Source of the DNA: Xanthobacteraceae bacterium
GTDB lineage: Bacteria > Pseudomonadota > Alphaproteobacteria > Rhizobiales > Xanthobacteraceae
NCBI GenBank assembly: GCA_029266425.1
Contig: JAQSWY010000025.1
Coordinates: 1-64,000 of the forward strand
DNA length: 64,000 bases
Reading direction: 5' to 3'
A program made the position numbers and the translations under genes. How positions within the stretch are numbered: the stretch's first letter is position 1; each line of letters begins with the position of its first letter. The notes under the pieces are model-generated. The model saw only the letters and a program-made list of their open reading frames with translations. It was not told the origin of the DNA and searched no databases. Positions 37,149-46,031 of the stretch are shown piece after piece.

Positions 37149-38066
37149 TCACACGTGCCGGATGCGCGGATCGAGCAGGGCGTAGCCGATGTCGATCGCG
37201 ATGTTCAGCGCGAAGATGGCTACCGCGGTCACCAGCACGGCGGCCTGCAGCACGGCGAAGTCGCGATAGGTGATGGCATCGATCAGCAGCTTGCCGATGC
37301 CGGGGAAGCCGAACACCGTCTCCACCACCACCGCGCCATTGATGATGCCGGCGGCCTGGTCGCCGGCCACCGTGATCACCGGCAGCATGGCGTTGCGCAG
37401 CGCATGGACGAAGATGATGGCGCGGCTCTTCGCGCCCTTGGCGCGGGCGGTCTTCACATAGGCCGAGGACAGCGCGCTGATCATCGAGCCGCGCACCACC
37501 TGGGCGATCAGTCCGCACGGACGCAGCACCAGCACGGCGATGGGCAGGACCCAGTAGCTCGGCCCGCCGGTGCCGGAGGTCGGCAGCCAGTGCAGCCCGA
37601 CCGCGAACACCAATATGCCGACGATCGCGACCCAGAAGTTCGGCGCGCTGGCGCTGAGCAGCGACAGGATGCTGGTGACACGGTCGAAGAAGCCGCCGGG
37701 GCGCCAGGCGGCGAGTGCCCCGGTGACGATGGCGATCGAGAGTGCGATCGCCATGGTGAATGCGGCCAGCGTCAGCGTGGTGGGAAAGGCTTCCAGCACC
37801 ACGGTGAGCGCCGGGCGGGCCTGGCGCAGCGACTCGCCGAAATCGCCGCGGGCGATGTCCTCGAGGAAACCGCCGAACTGCACCAGCGCCGGCTGGTCGA
37901 AGCCGTGCTGGGCGGCGAATTCGGCGCGGATCTCGGCGGTGGCGTCGATCGGGAGATAGAGCGCGGAGGGATCGCCCGTCAGGCGGGCAAGGAAGAAGAC
38001 GATGACGATGAGGCCGATCATCGACAGCGCGCTCTGCCCGACCCGTTTTCCGAGATAGCTGAACAT
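37149..38066 (-). CDS. Dpp/Opp-type ABC permease (DppB type)
   Basis: 305-residue permease beginning MFSYLGKRVGQSALSMIGLIVIV, with the BPD_transp_1 EAA loop (YVKTARAKGAKSRAIIFVHALRN) and six hydrophobic segments. GGGAGATCGAC precedes the ATG, 21 bases after the binding protein stop. Forms the channel with the DppC-type permease. Confidence 0.9.
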   Translation of the reverse strand: MFSYLGKRVGQSALSMIGLIVIVFFLARLTGDPSALYLPIDATAEIRAEFAAQHGFDQPALVQFGGFLEDIARGDFGESLRQARPALTVVLEAFPTTLTLAAFTMAIALSIAIVTGALAAWRPGGFFDRVTSILSLLSASAPNFWVAIVGILVFAVGLHWLPTSGTGGPSYWVLPIAVLVLRPCGLIAQVVRGSMISALSSAYVKTARAKGAKSRAIIFVHALRNAMLPVITVAGDQAAGIINGAVVVETVFGFPGIGKLLIDAITYRDFAVLQAAVLVTAVAIFALNIAIDIGYALLDPRIRHV

Positions 38067-38087
38067 GTCGATCTCCCGACCCCGATC

Positions 38088-39611
38088 TCAGGACTTCGGC
38101 TTGAAGCGGATCTCGGCGATCTGCAGCTCGTTATTGGTCAGCGCGTTCGGCTTGAACTCGATGCGGGGGCCGACACGGGCATTGCCGACGAGATGGAACA
38201 GCATCACGTCCGGAACGATGTCCCTGGTGATCCGGCGGAACGCCTGCTGATAGAGCTCGCGGCGCTTGTCGCCGGTCGACTGGCCGCCCTCATTGATGAG
38301 GGCGTCGAGTTGCGGGTCGGCGAGTTCGCTCTGCCCACCCTTGGACGAATATTTGAAGAACAGCGTGAAGACCGCATCGCCGCTGGCATTGTCGTGCAGG
38401 TTCAGGAACATGCCGGCGGGGCGGTCGGCCGGATGCGGAGCGCTCACCAGCTTGATGAACTGCGCCTTCTCGATCATCTGCGTCTTCACATTGAGCCCGA
38501 CCTCGCCCCACATCTGGGCGAGCGCGCTCATCACGTCCGGCAGGTTGGGCAGGAAGCCGGGGCGGCCGAACAGGGTCAGCTCGCGATCCACCGGCACGCC
38601 GTCGGCCTTGGCGGCTGCTATCAGCTTCTTCGCCTCATTGGGGTCATAGGGCCACGGCTTGAGGTCCGGCGCATAGCCATTGATGAAGGGCAGCACCAAT
38701 TGGCTTGCCGGCTGTACGTCCTTCGACAGGATGGTGCCGATGAAGGCCTGGCGGTCGACGGCAAGGTTCAACGCCTTGCGCACCCGCATGTCGTTCAGCG
38801 GCGGCACGTTGTTGGCGAGCACCACCTGGGCGGTATCGGTGTTGAGATAGCTGATGTCGGTCTTGGGGTTGGTGGCATCCTGCACGGCGATATAGGGCGC
38901 AAGGTCCGCTTCGCCGGTCGTCACCATGGCCGCCGCGACGGCGGACTCGCCGCGATAGACGAAGATGGCGCGCTCGACCTCGGGCTTGGCGCCCCAATAA
39001 CCGTCGAAGCGCTCCAGCGTCACCTTCTGGCCCGGCTGCCAATCCTTGAACACGTAAGGCCCGGTGCCGATCGGGTTCTTCACCGACTGATCGACCGGGG
39101 TCGAGGCCGGCACGACCGTCATGGTCGAGAGCAGCGTCGGCAGGATCGGCTGCGGCGGCGACGTGGTGATCTCGATGGTCTCGGCGTCGATCACCTTCGG
39201 TGTGAGGGTGACGCCGCCGAAGAATTTCTGCCGGTTGATGCAGTCGAGCTTGGGGTTCAGCGTGCGCTCGACGGAGCGCGCCACGGCATTGGCGTCGAAC
39301 GGGCTGCCGTCATGGAACTTCACTCCGGTGCGCAGCTTGAGCCGCCAGGTGTTGGCGTCGAGCTGCTGCCAGGAAGTGGCGAGGCGCGGCTGGATCGAGC
39401 CGTCCTCCGCCTTCAATTCGGTCAGCGTCTCGGTGACGTTCTGCTTGATGACGCGGCCGACATCGTTGCGCGCCGAGCGGCAGGGGTCGAGATTGTCGAT
39501 CGCATCCGGCACCACGATGGTGATGTCCCTCGACGCGTCGGCGACCGCGGGGCCGGCGGCGAGCCACAGCGCGGCGGCGATGGCAGCGGCGGTAGGTGTG
39601 CAGTGTTTCAT
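38088..39611 (-). CDS. Dpp/Opp-type substrate-binding protein 1
   Basis: 507-residue periplasmic SBP family 5 protein. Signal peptide MKHCTPTAAAIAAALWLAAG...; then VPDAIDNLDPCRSARNDVGRV and WRLKLRTGVKFHDGSPFDANAV, with NPIGTGPYVFKDW and LNLAVDRQAFIGTI. GGGAGGACAGG before ATG 39611. It is clearly paralogous to the next upstream gene, with long shared stretches such as KQNVTETLTEL and WRLKLR.GVKFHDG. The pair share one permease/ATPase set. The ligand is unlikely to be a peptide in this context. Confidence 0.9.
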   Translation of the reverse strand: MKHCTPTAAAIAAALWLAAGPAVADASRDITIVVPDAIDNLDPCRSARNDVGRVIKQNVTETLTELKAEDGSIQPRLATSWQQLDANTWRLKLRTGVKFHDGSPFDANAVARSVERTLNPKLDCINRQKFFGGVTLTPKVIDAETIEITTSPPQPILPTLLSTMTVVPASTPVDQSVKNPIGTGPYVFKDWQPGQKVTLERFDGYWGAKPEVERAIFVYRGESAVAAAMVTTGEADLAPYIAVQDATNPKTDISYLNTDTAQVVLANNVPPLNDMRVRKALNLAVDRQAFIGTILSKDVQPASQLVLPFINGYAPDLKPWPYDPNEAKKLIAAAKADGVPVDRELTLFGRPGFLPNLPDVMSALAQMWGEVGLNVKTQMIEKAQFIKLVSAPHPADRPAGMFLNLHDNASGDAVFTLFFKYSSKGGQSELADPQLDALINEGGQSTGDKRRELYQQAFRRITRDIVPDVMLFHLVGNARVGPRIEFKPNALTNNELQIAEIRFKPKS

Positions 39612-39700
39612 CCTGTCCTCCCGGAAGCTGTTTCTTGGCTTTGGATCTCTGTCCGGCCGGCCTTGGCGTGCGCCGGTCGGACAGCAAGGTTCCAGGACCA

Positions 39701-39782
39701 CGTCATCCCCGGGCTTGTCCCGGGGATCCACGTCCTCGACGAGAGAGCGACCGTGGATGGCCGGGACAAGCCCGGCCATGAA
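39701..39782. repeat. Intergenic inverted repeat, family A (copy 6)
   Basis: CGTCATCCCCGGGCTTGTCCC...GGATGGCCGGGACAAGCCCGGCCATGA between the two binding-protein genes; the right end is slightly degenerate. Confidence 0.85.
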
Positions 39783-39825
39783 GGCGGAAATGGCCACTTC
39801 GGTTGCGGGCGGCCGTCTCCTGCTT

Positions 39826-39870
39826 CAGCATCTTTCGAGGCCGCCTGCGGCGGCACCTCAGGATGAGGTT
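39826..39870. repeat. Intergenic inverted repeat, family B (copy 3, right half)
   Basis: CAGCATCTTTCGAGGCCGCCTGCGGCGGCACCTC... ending AGGATGAGGT: the right-hand stem-loop only, directly next to a family-A copy. Confidence 0.75.
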
Positions 39871-39880
39871 GCTGTTTCAC

Positions 39881-41398
39881 TCACGACGACTTGAACCGGA
39901 TCTGCGCGAGCTGGAGCTCGCTGTTGGTCGAGATGCTCGGCCGGAAGATCAGGCGCGGATTGACCCTGGTGTAGCCGACCATGTGGAACAGCATCACATC
40001 CGGCACCACGACCCCCTGGATGCGGGCGAAGGCCTGCTGGTAGAGTTCGCGGCGCTTCGGATTGATGGAGGCGGTGCCGTCCTTGATCAGGCGGTCGAGC
40101 TCGGGATCGCTGGAATCCGACTGCGCGCCCGAAGACGAGTATTTGTAGAGGATGGTGAAGGAGGCATCGCCGGTGTTGTTGTCGTGCTGGTCGATCACCA
40201 GGGTCGGCGGCCGATCCGGCGCATAGGGCTTGGTGCCGAGTTTGAGCACCTGCGCCACTTCCAGCATCTGCAGCTTCACGTTCAACCCGGCCTCGCCCCA
40301 CATCTGGGTCAAGGCTTCCATGGTCTCGGTGACATTGGGGAAGATGTTGGTCCGGCTGATGAGCCGTATTTCCTTGTCCACCGGCACGCCGTCGGCCTTG
40401 GCCGCGGCGAGCAGCTTCTTCGCCTCGGCAAGGTCATAGGGCCACGGCTTGAGATCGGTGTTGTAGCCATTGGTGCCCGGCACCACGAGCTGCGAGGCTG
40501 GGATGACGTCCTTGCTCAAAATGCTGCCGCGGAAGGCCTCGCGATTGATCGCGAGGTTGAGCGCCTTGCGCACCCTGACATCGTTCAGCGGCGGCTGGTC
40601 GGATCCGATGCGGATGCGGCTGGTCTCCGAGTTCGGATAGGCGAAGTCGGTCGCCGGATTGGTGGCGTCCTGGATGGCGATGGTCGGGGCGATGTCGGCT
40701 TCGCCGGTCGCGACCATGGCCGCCTGCACCGCGGATTCGTTGCGCCAGACATACGTTGCGCGCTCGACCGCGGGCCTCTCGCCCCAATAACCGTCGAACC
40801 GGTCCAGCACGATCTTCTGGCCGGGATCCCAGGTGCTCATCACATAGGGACCGGTACCGGCGGGCTTGCGGCTGGCCTCGCCCAGCTTGGTGTTGGGCGA
40901 GGTGATGGTCATGGTGGTGAGCACGGTCGGCAGGATCGGCTGCGCCGGGTCGGTGGTGATGTCGAGCGTGTAGGGATCGACCACCTTGAAGCTGAACTTG
41001 GTGCTGCCGAAGAACTTGTTGCGCACCATGCAGGTGAGTGCCGTATCCATGGTCCGGTTGATCGAATAGACCACCGCCTCGGCATTGAATGGCGCGCCGT
41101 CATGGAATTTCACGCCCTCGCGCAGCTTGAAGCGCCAGGTGGTGTCGTCGAGCCGCTCCCATGAGGTGGCGAGCCGCGGCTTGATGGTGCCGGTGTCGAA
41201 ATCGAGCTCGGTCAATGTCTCGGTGACGTTCTGCTTGACGACGCGGCCGACGGTCGAGACCGCCGACTGACAGGGCTCGACGGTCTGCAGCGCCTCAGGC
41301 AGGACGATGGTGACCGAGCGTGCCGGAGTCTGGGCGTAGAGATGCGTCGGCACACATGCCATGGACAGCGCCACGGCCAGAATTGGTGAAAATCTCAA
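39881..41398 (-). CDS. Dpp/Opp-type substrate-binding protein 2
   Basis: 505-residue SBP family 5 protein, tandem paralogue of the previous gene. Signal peptide FSPILAVALSMACVPTHLYAQ. Shared blocks include KQNVTETLTEL, WRFKLREGVKFHDGAPF, QPILPTVLTTMTI and LNLAINREAFRGSILSKDV. The start is a TTG at 41398 preceded by GGGAGGAGG; a downstream ATG would cut the signal peptide. First gene of the operon. Two diverged binding proteins would let one importer accept two related ligands. Confidence 0.88.
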   Translation of the reverse strand: MRFSPILAVALSMACVPTHLYAQTPARSVTIVLPEALQTVEPCQSAVSTVGRVVKQNVTETLTELDFDTGTIKPRLATSWERLDDTTWRFKLREGVKFHDGAPFNAEAVVYSINRTMDTALTCMVRNKFFGSTKFSFKVVDPYTLDITTDPAQPILPTVLTTMTITSPNTKLGEASRKPAGTGPYVMSTWDPGQKIVLDRFDGYWGERPAVERATYVWRNESAVQAAMVATGEADIAPTIAIQDATNPATDFAYPNSETSRIRIGSDQPPLNDVRVRKALNLAINREAFRGSILSKDVIPASQLVVPGTNGYNTDLKPWPYDLAEAKKLLAAAKADGVPVDKEIRLISRTNIFPNVTETMEALTQMWGEAGLNVKLQMLEVAQVLKLGTKPYAPDRPPTLVIDQHDNNTGDASFTILYKYSSSGAQSDSSDPELDRLIKDGTASINPKRRELYQQAFARIQGVVVPDVMLFHMVGYTRVNPRLIFRPSISTNSELQLAQIRFKSS

Positions 41399-41505
41399 AG
41401 CCTCCTCCCAAGGTGGCGTTTCCCGTCGTTAAGCCGGCTTCGTTTTCCGAAGCTCGATATTCACTCTTCGCAGCGTGCCCGGCGCCTGCGGCGCCCTATC
41501 AAATC

Positions 41506-42714
41506 TCACCAGCCATTGAAGCGCGGCCACTCCGCCTCGACCGCGCGCGAGCCGGCGACGACGTGATAGCGCTCATGCTGGGCAGAGGTGGCGCAGGCGT
41601 GGTTCGGCAGGATGCGGACGCGCTCCCCGATCTCCAGCGGGACCGGGCCGCCCGCCGCCCCGATCGTGCCGACGATGCCGTGCTCCTGATTGACGCCGAC
41701 CACCGCCAGGCCCGGCAGCGCGCGCCCGTCGAGATCGCAGACCGCGCCATAGTGAGGGGCGCCATCACGCAGGCTGCGGCCAAGGTCGCGCGACAGCGCC
41801 ATCCAGCCGGCATCGATGATCGCCTTGCCGTCGCGGCGCCGGCCGATCACGCTCGCCAGCACCGAGACCGCGATGTCCTCGGGTCGGCAGACGCCGAGGC
41901 CGGCCATGACCAGGTCGAAGAACACATAGACGCCGGCGCGGACCTCGCTGACGCCCTCGAAGTTCTGCCCGAACAGGGCGGTCGGCGTCGAGCCGATGCT
42001 GACACCGGGGCAGGGCAGGCCGGCGTCGCGGATCATCCCGGCGGCGGCGATCGCGGCGCGGCGCTCCTGCTCGGCGGCGGCGGCGAGATCCTCGGCGCCG
42101 CCGGTGCCGTTATAGGCTTCGCCGGCATGGGTGAGTACGCCGCACAGCGGCACGCCTTGGCGATCGAGGGCTCGCGCAACAGCGAGGATCTCCGGATCGT
42201 CGCTCTTCAGCCCGCCGCGATGGTCGTCGCAATCGATCTCGATCCAGCAAGGCAGCGCGACTCCGGCCGCGCGGGATTTCTCGGCGACAAGCTGCACCTG
42301 CTCCACGCTGTCGAGCAGTAGAGCGAGATCGACGCCGCGGCGGCGCAGCGCCACCGCGCGCTCCAGCTTGTCGGCGGAAATGCCGACCGCATAGATCATA
42401 TCGGTGATGCCGGCGCTGGCGAACTGCTCGGCTTCGCGCAACGTCGACACGGTCGCCGGGCCGCGGTTCGATCCGAGCAGCGCCCGCGCCACTTCGATCG
42501 ATTTCGCGGTCTTCAGATGCGGGCGCAGCGGCACGCCATGCGCGGCGAGCTGGCGGCGCATGCGGGCGATGTTCGCCTCCATGCGGTCACGGTCGAGCAC
42601 GAGCGCCGGGGTCGCGAGATCGTCGAGATGCGTGCCAGTCTCGCTCGCGTCAGCGGCGCCGGGACGGTCGAGCACGAGCGAGGCGTTGCGGGCGTCCATC
42701 ATGGGGGCGAGCAT
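41506..42714 (-). CDS. PLP-dependent DSD1/D-threonine aldolase-like enzyme
   Basis: 402-residue fold-type III PLP enzyme (alanine-racemase N-terminal barrel plus D-serine dehydratase-like C-terminal domain). PLP lysine in PLRPHLKTAKS; SIGSTPTA in the phosphate-binding region; C-terminal metal site PNHACATSAQHERYHVV (His...Cys pair as in DSD1 and D-threonine aldolases). Related enzymes cleave D-3-hydroxy-amino acids such as D-threonine or 3-hydroxy-D-aspartate to glycine and aldehyde, or dehydrate D-serine. A LysR-type palindrome lies 48 bases upstream of its start. It is transcribed in the same direction as the Ldh and HpaI genes. Exact substrate open. Confidence 0.85.
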   Translation of the reverse strand: MLAPMMDARNASLVLDRPGAADASETGTHLDDLATPALVLDRDRMEANIARMRRQLAAHGVPLRPHLKTAKSIEVARALLGSNRGPATVSTLREAEQFASAGITDMIYAVGISADKLERAVALRRRGVDLALLLDSVEQVQLVAEKSRAAGVALPCWIEIDCDDHRGGLKSDDPEILAVARALDRQGVPLCGVLTHAGEAYNGTGGAEDLAAAAEQERRAAIAAAGMIRDAGLPCPGVSIGSTPTALFGQNFEGVSEVRAGVYVFFDLVMAGLGVCRPEDIAVSVLASVIGRRRDGKAIIDAGWMALSRDLGRSLRDGAPHYGAVCDLDGRALPGLAVVGVNQEHGIVGTIGAAGGPVPLEIGERVRILPNHACATSAQHERYHVVAGSRAVEAEWPRFNGW

Positions 42715-42761
42715 GTCCCAGGTCGGGGGCGGGCAACAATTTCGCCCGTGATAAGTATTTG

Positions 42762-42779
42762 ATTAAGTCCAGACTTAAT
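42762..42779. promoter_or_regulatory. LysR-type operator ATTAAG-N6-CTTAAT in front of the DSD1-like gene
   Basis: ATTAAGTCCAGACTTAAT, a perfect 6-base-arm palindrome (extended by GTC/GAC to 8-base arms) with the T-N11-A layout of LysR boxes. The same arms and spacing recur at 44938-44955 beside the LysR gene. Confidence 0.75.
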
Positions 42780-42826
42780 GTCCGAGACGTCCGCCCAAGC
42801 GCGTATATCGCATATCAGTAGTCGGC

Positions 42827-43897
42827 TTAAGGACATGGAGCGGGCGCGAGATCGAAGCCGAGGCCGACCAGCTCGCCGACCTTGCGCAATTCCGCGATCG
42901 CTCCGAGGCCGAGCGGAATGCCGTCGCGACGGCGCCCGGTCTCGCAGAGGCTCGCCCGCTCACCCGGATAGCGGGCCGCTTCGCCGGAAGCGGCCGTGTA
43001 GATGCCGAGCCATTGCGCAACATGGGCGTCGAAGGCGGCGCGCCCGACCACGCGGTCGGGATTGACGACCAGCAGGAAGGCGCTGACATTGCCGGCCGAG
43101 CTGTTTCCCGCCGGCCCCTTGCTGCCGAAGCTTGCGCCGCTGCTCGAGGCGGAGAGGCTGCCGGCCAATATCTGCACCAGCATGGCGAGGCCGATGCCCT
43201 TGTGGCCGGCGACCGGCAGCATGGCGCCCTGGAGGGCGACCGTGGGATCGGTGGTTGGCAGGCCGTCCAGGCCGATCGACCAGCCCTCCGGGATCGGCAC
43301 CTTGTCGCGTGCGGCCTGGAGCACATTGCCGCGCGCCACGATGCTGGTCGCCATGTCGAACACCATCGGCGCCTTGCCGGCGACAGGCGCGGCGAAGGCA
43401 ATCGGATTATTGCCGATGGCGGCGCCGGTCGAGCCTTCCAGCGCCATCAGTGGCGGGGTCTCCTGGCAGAGCACGGCGATCATGCCCGCCTCGGCAGCGG
43501 GCAACACGAACAGGCCGAGCGCGGCGAGATGGCCGCTGTTGCGGATCACGCTCGTCACCACAGCTTGCGTCTGCGCCAGCTCCACCGCCCGCTCGACCGC
43601 GAAGCTGGCGACCACTTGGCCGAGACCACGGTCGCCATCGACATGCAGCACGCCCTCGCGCAGTTCCGCCTGCGGCCGGGCTTTGGGGTTCACCTCGCCG
43701 GAGCGCAGCTTCTCGACATAGGGCAGCACGCGCATCACCCCGTGGGTGTCGATGCCGCGCAGATTGGTGCGCACCAGCACGCAGGCGGTCTGGCGGGCGT
43801 GCGCTTCCGGCACGCCGCAATGCGCGAAGACCGCCGTGACCCAGTCCTCCAGCGCCGGCGCCGGGACATGGACGGTGCCTGTCGCATTGATGTTCAT
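42827..43897 (-). CDS. Ldh-family oxidoreductase 2 (malate/L-lactate dehydrogenase type)
   Basis: 356-residue Ldh2-family NAD(P) dehydrogenase: LRGIDTHGVMRVLPYVEKL (catalytic His), SVIRNSGHLAALGLFVLPA, GNNPIAFAAPV, LPVAGHKGIGLAMLVQILAG. Start ATG 43897 after GAGG; the frame extends to 43951 without homology. It is only distantly related to the Ldh gene at 22-23 kb. It lies between the DSD1-like and HpaI genes and probably oxidises a 2-hydroxy acid made or used by them. Confidence 0.88.
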   Translation of the reverse strand: MNINATGTVHVPAPALEDWVTAVFAHCGVPEAHARQTACVLVRTNLRGIDTHGVMRVLPYVEKLRSGEVNPKARPQAELREGVLHVDGDRGLGQVVASFAVERAVELAQTQAVVTSVIRNSGHLAALGLFVLPAAEAGMIAVLCQETPPLMALEGSTGAAIGNNPIAFAAPVAGKAPMVFDMATSIVARGNVLQAARDKVPIPEGWSIGLDGLPTTDPTVALQGAMLPVAGHKGIGLAMLVQILAGSLSASSSGASFGSKGPAGNSSAGNVSAFLLVVNPDRVVGRAAFDAHVAQWLGIYTAASGEAARYPGERASLCETGRRRDGIPLGLGAIAELRKVGELVGLGFDLAPAPCP

Positions 43898-43950
43898 GAA
43901 AATTTTGCCTCGGAGCCTCGACAGGAATTCATTCTCGATATCAAAACGCA

Positions 43951-44022
43951 CGTCATCCCTAGCAGTTGGCCATTGGCCAACTGCGGAGTGCTCGGGCGCT
44001 GCCCGAGCCTCGAAGGATGACG
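43951..44022. repeat. Hybrid intergenic hairpin element
   Basis: Begins CGTCATCCCT and ends CGAAGGATGACG, enclosing AGTTGGCC-AT-TGGCCAACT, a perfect stem, and CTCGGGC-GCT-GCCCGAG. It mixes family-A ends with family-B interior (CCTCGAAGGATG). Between the HpaI and Ldh genes. Confidence 0.75.
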
Positions 44023-44036
44023 TGGCGTTTTTCAGC

Positions 44037-44852
44037 TTACCCTGCCGCCTGCTGCAAGACCGAACTCTCCTCCACGGCCTTGCGGACGAAGGCGCTGCGC
44101 TTGGATGCGGCGGCGATCATCAGGGAGATATCGGTGCCGCACAGCACGAATTTCGGGCCAAGCTCCAGATAGCGCGGCATCAGCGCCTCGTCATAGACGC
44201 CGGCGAAGCCCGGCCATTTGCCGTGCTTCTCGCAGGCGGCGACCACCTGTTTCACCGCCTCGCCGAGCCGCGGATTGCCGTAGTCGCCGGCGATGCCCAT
44301 CTCGGCGCACAGATCGTTGGAGCCGACGAGAAGCACATCGATGCCCGGCACCGCCGCGATCTCCTCGGCATTGGCGATGGCCCGGGGCGTCTCCAGCATC
44401 ACCACCAGCAGCATGGCGGCATTCAGCGTGTCGGCGATGGCGCGCATGCCGAGCGGCTTGTAGTCCAGATGCGGCAGGCCGCTCGATACCGAGCGATGGC
44501 CGACCGGCGGAAATTTCAGCTTGGCGACGACTTCGCGCGCCTCGTCCGCGGTGTCGACATGAGGCATCACGATGCCCATCGCGCCATTGTCGAGAATGCG
44601 CGTCGCCATGCCGTATTCGCCATTCGGCACCCGGACCAGCGGGGTCACCCCGACATCGAGCGCTGCAAGAGCGATCTGCGAGGCGGTGTCGAGCGACATC
44701 GAGCCGTGCTCAAGATCGATGAAGAGCCAGTCATAACCGGCGGCGCGCATGGCTTTCGCGACATCGACGGTGCGCGCGAACTTCACCCCGACGCCGATCG
44801 CGACCTCGCCGCGCTCCATGCGCTTGCGCGCAATGCTGCCGTTGACTTCCAT
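44037..44852 (-). CDS. HpcH/HpaI-family aldolase
   Basis: 271-residue class II (divalent-metal) aldolase of the HpcH/HpaI family. Motifs: WLFIDLEHGSMSLDTASQ, PLVRVPNG, IVMPHVDTADEAR, VVMLETPRAI (metal Glu) and DVLLVGSNDLCAEMG (metal Asp). It cleaves or forms a 4-hydroxy-2-oxo acid, releasing pyruvate or a 2-oxo acid plus aldehyde. It is divergent from the LysR gene; the shared operator lies between. First gene of the cluster with Ldh and DSD1-like enzymes. Confidence 0.9.
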   Translation of the reverse strand: MEVNGSIARKRMERGEVAIGVGVKFARTVDVAKAMRAAGYDWLFIDLEHGSMSLDTASQIALAALDVGVTPLVRVPNGEYGMATRILDNGAMGIVMPHVDTADEAREVVAKLKFPPVGHRSVSSGLPHLDYKPLGMRAIADTLNAAMLLVVMLETPRAIANAEEIAAVPGIDVLLVGSNDLCAEMGIAGDYGNPRLGEAVKQVVAACEKHGKWPGFAGVYDEALMPRYLELGPKFVLCGTDISLMIAAASKRSAFVRKAVEESSVLQQAAG

Positions 44853-44937
44853 GGCTGGCGTCTCCCCGAGGTGCGTCTCGTAGGGAACGCTATCGACGGG
44901 CAGGCTCCGATTCCACTAAGCTCGAAGCCGCTTGTGA

Positions 44938-44955
44938 ATTAAGCTGCACCTTAAT
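44938..44955. promoter_or_regulatory. LysR-type operator ATTAAG-N6-CTTAAT in the HpaI/LysR divergent gap
   Basis: ATTAAG-CTGCAC-CTTAAT, with identical arms and spacing to 42762-42779. It lies 14 bases before the preferred LysR start and 86 bases from the HpaI start, the usual place for an autoregulatory LysR box. Confidence 0.8.
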
Positions 44956-44968
44956 GTGCGGATCCCTC

Positions 44969-45904
44969 ATGATCTCGACGGAAGACCTGCGCTTCTTCTC
45001 CATCGTCGCCGACTCGGTCTCGCTGGCGGCGGCGGCCCGTTCGCTCGATGTCTCCTCGCCGGCGGTGACGCAGCGGCTGCGCCTGCTCGAGGAGAAGATC
45101 GGGGTGCGGCTGGTCGACCGCTCGACCCGGCATTTGACGCTCACCACCGAAGGCGAATTGCTGGCGCAGCGCGGCAGGCGCCTCGTCGAGGAGGTGGACG
45201 ATCTCGCCGAGATCCTCGCCAGCCGGCGCGGCGCGGTGACGGGTCATCTGCGCATCGCTGCGCCCTTCGGCTTCGGCCGGCGCTTCGTCGCCCCGGCGGC
45301 GGCGCTGTTCCGGTCGCGCTATCCGGAGACCTCGGTCGGGCTCGACCTGTTCGACAATCCGGTGTCCGGCAAGGCGGAGGCCTGGGACATCATTGTCCAT
45401 GTCGGCGAGTTGATCGATTCCGCGATGCAGATGCGCGTGCTGGCGCGCAACGACCGTATTTTGTGCGCCTCGCCCGGCTATCTCGAGCGCCGCGGCGTGC
45501 CGGAAGGCCCCAGGGATCTGCGCCACCACGAGTGCGCCGCGCTGCGCGAGAACAGCCAGGACGCCACCTATTGGCGCTTCCACCATGCCGAGCTCGGCAC
45601 CGAATCGGTGCGCATCCACCCGGTCATGTCGAGCAATGACGGCGCGGTGGTGCGCAGCTGGGCGCTCGACGGGCGGGCCATCGTCATCCGCTCGGAATGG
45701 GACGTGGCGGAGGACATCAAGGCTGGGCGGCTGGTGCAGCTGCTGCCCGGCTGGTCGCCGCCCAGCGCCGACGTGGTGGTGCTGCTCGGCTCCAAGCACG
45801 GCCGCACCGCGCGCACCACGCACTTCCTGCAGATCCTGCAGGAGATCCTGTCGCCGACGCCGTGGCGGGAGCCGTCGACGAGCGAGGCCGAAGCCAAGTT
45901 ATAA
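44969..45904 (+). CDS. LysR family transcriptional regulator
   Basis: 311-residue LTTR. N-terminal helix-turn-helix ISTEDLRFFSIVADSVSLAAAARSLDVSSPAVTQRLRLLEEKIG (two halves), followed by the linker helix and a periplasmic-binding-like effector domain that starts near GHLRIAAPFGFG. I chose ATG 44969 because ATG 44954 lies inside the operator. It is divergent from the HpaI aldolase gene and probably activates the HpaI-Ldh-DSD1 cluster and itself through the two matching palindromes. Confidence 0.9.
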   Translation: MISTEDLRFFSIVADSVSLAAAARSLDVSSPAVTQRLRLLEEKIGVRLVDRSTRHLTLTTEGELLAQRGRRLVEEVDDLAEILASRRGAVTGHLRIAAPFGFGRRFVAPAAALFRSRYPETSVGLDLFDNPVSGKAEAWDIIVHVGELIDSAMQMRVLARNDRILCASPGYLERRGVPEGPRDLRHHECAALRENSQDATYWRFHHAELGTESVRIHPVMSSNDGAVVRSWALDGRAIVIRSEWDVAEDIKAGRLVQLLPGWSPPSADVVVLLGSKHGRTARTTHFLQILQEILSPTPWREPSTSEAEAKL

Positions 45905-45917
45905 GGGATTTGAGCGA

Positions 45918-46002
45918 CGTCATCCCCGGGCTTGTCCCGGGGATCTCGATCCTCCGCGCGCCGTCAGGAATCGAGATGGTCGGCACAAGGCCGGCCATGA
46001 CG
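45918..46002. repeat. Intergenic inverted repeat, family A (copy 7)
   Basis: CGTCATCCCCGGGCTTGTCCC...GATGGTCGGCACAAGGCCGGCCATGACG in the convergent gap between LysR and the Fbp-like binding protein. Confidence 0.85.
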
Positions 46003-46031
46003 TTGCGTGCAAGTCCCAGGACAAATTCCGC

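Noticed and set aside
37068..39866. Very long plus-strand open frame (over 900 codons) opposite the Dpp permease and binding-protein genes
   Set aside because: It is a shadow produced by high GC at third codon positions; its translation is Arg/His/Gly/Asp-rich with no domain, while the minus-strand genes have clear families and ribosome binding sites.
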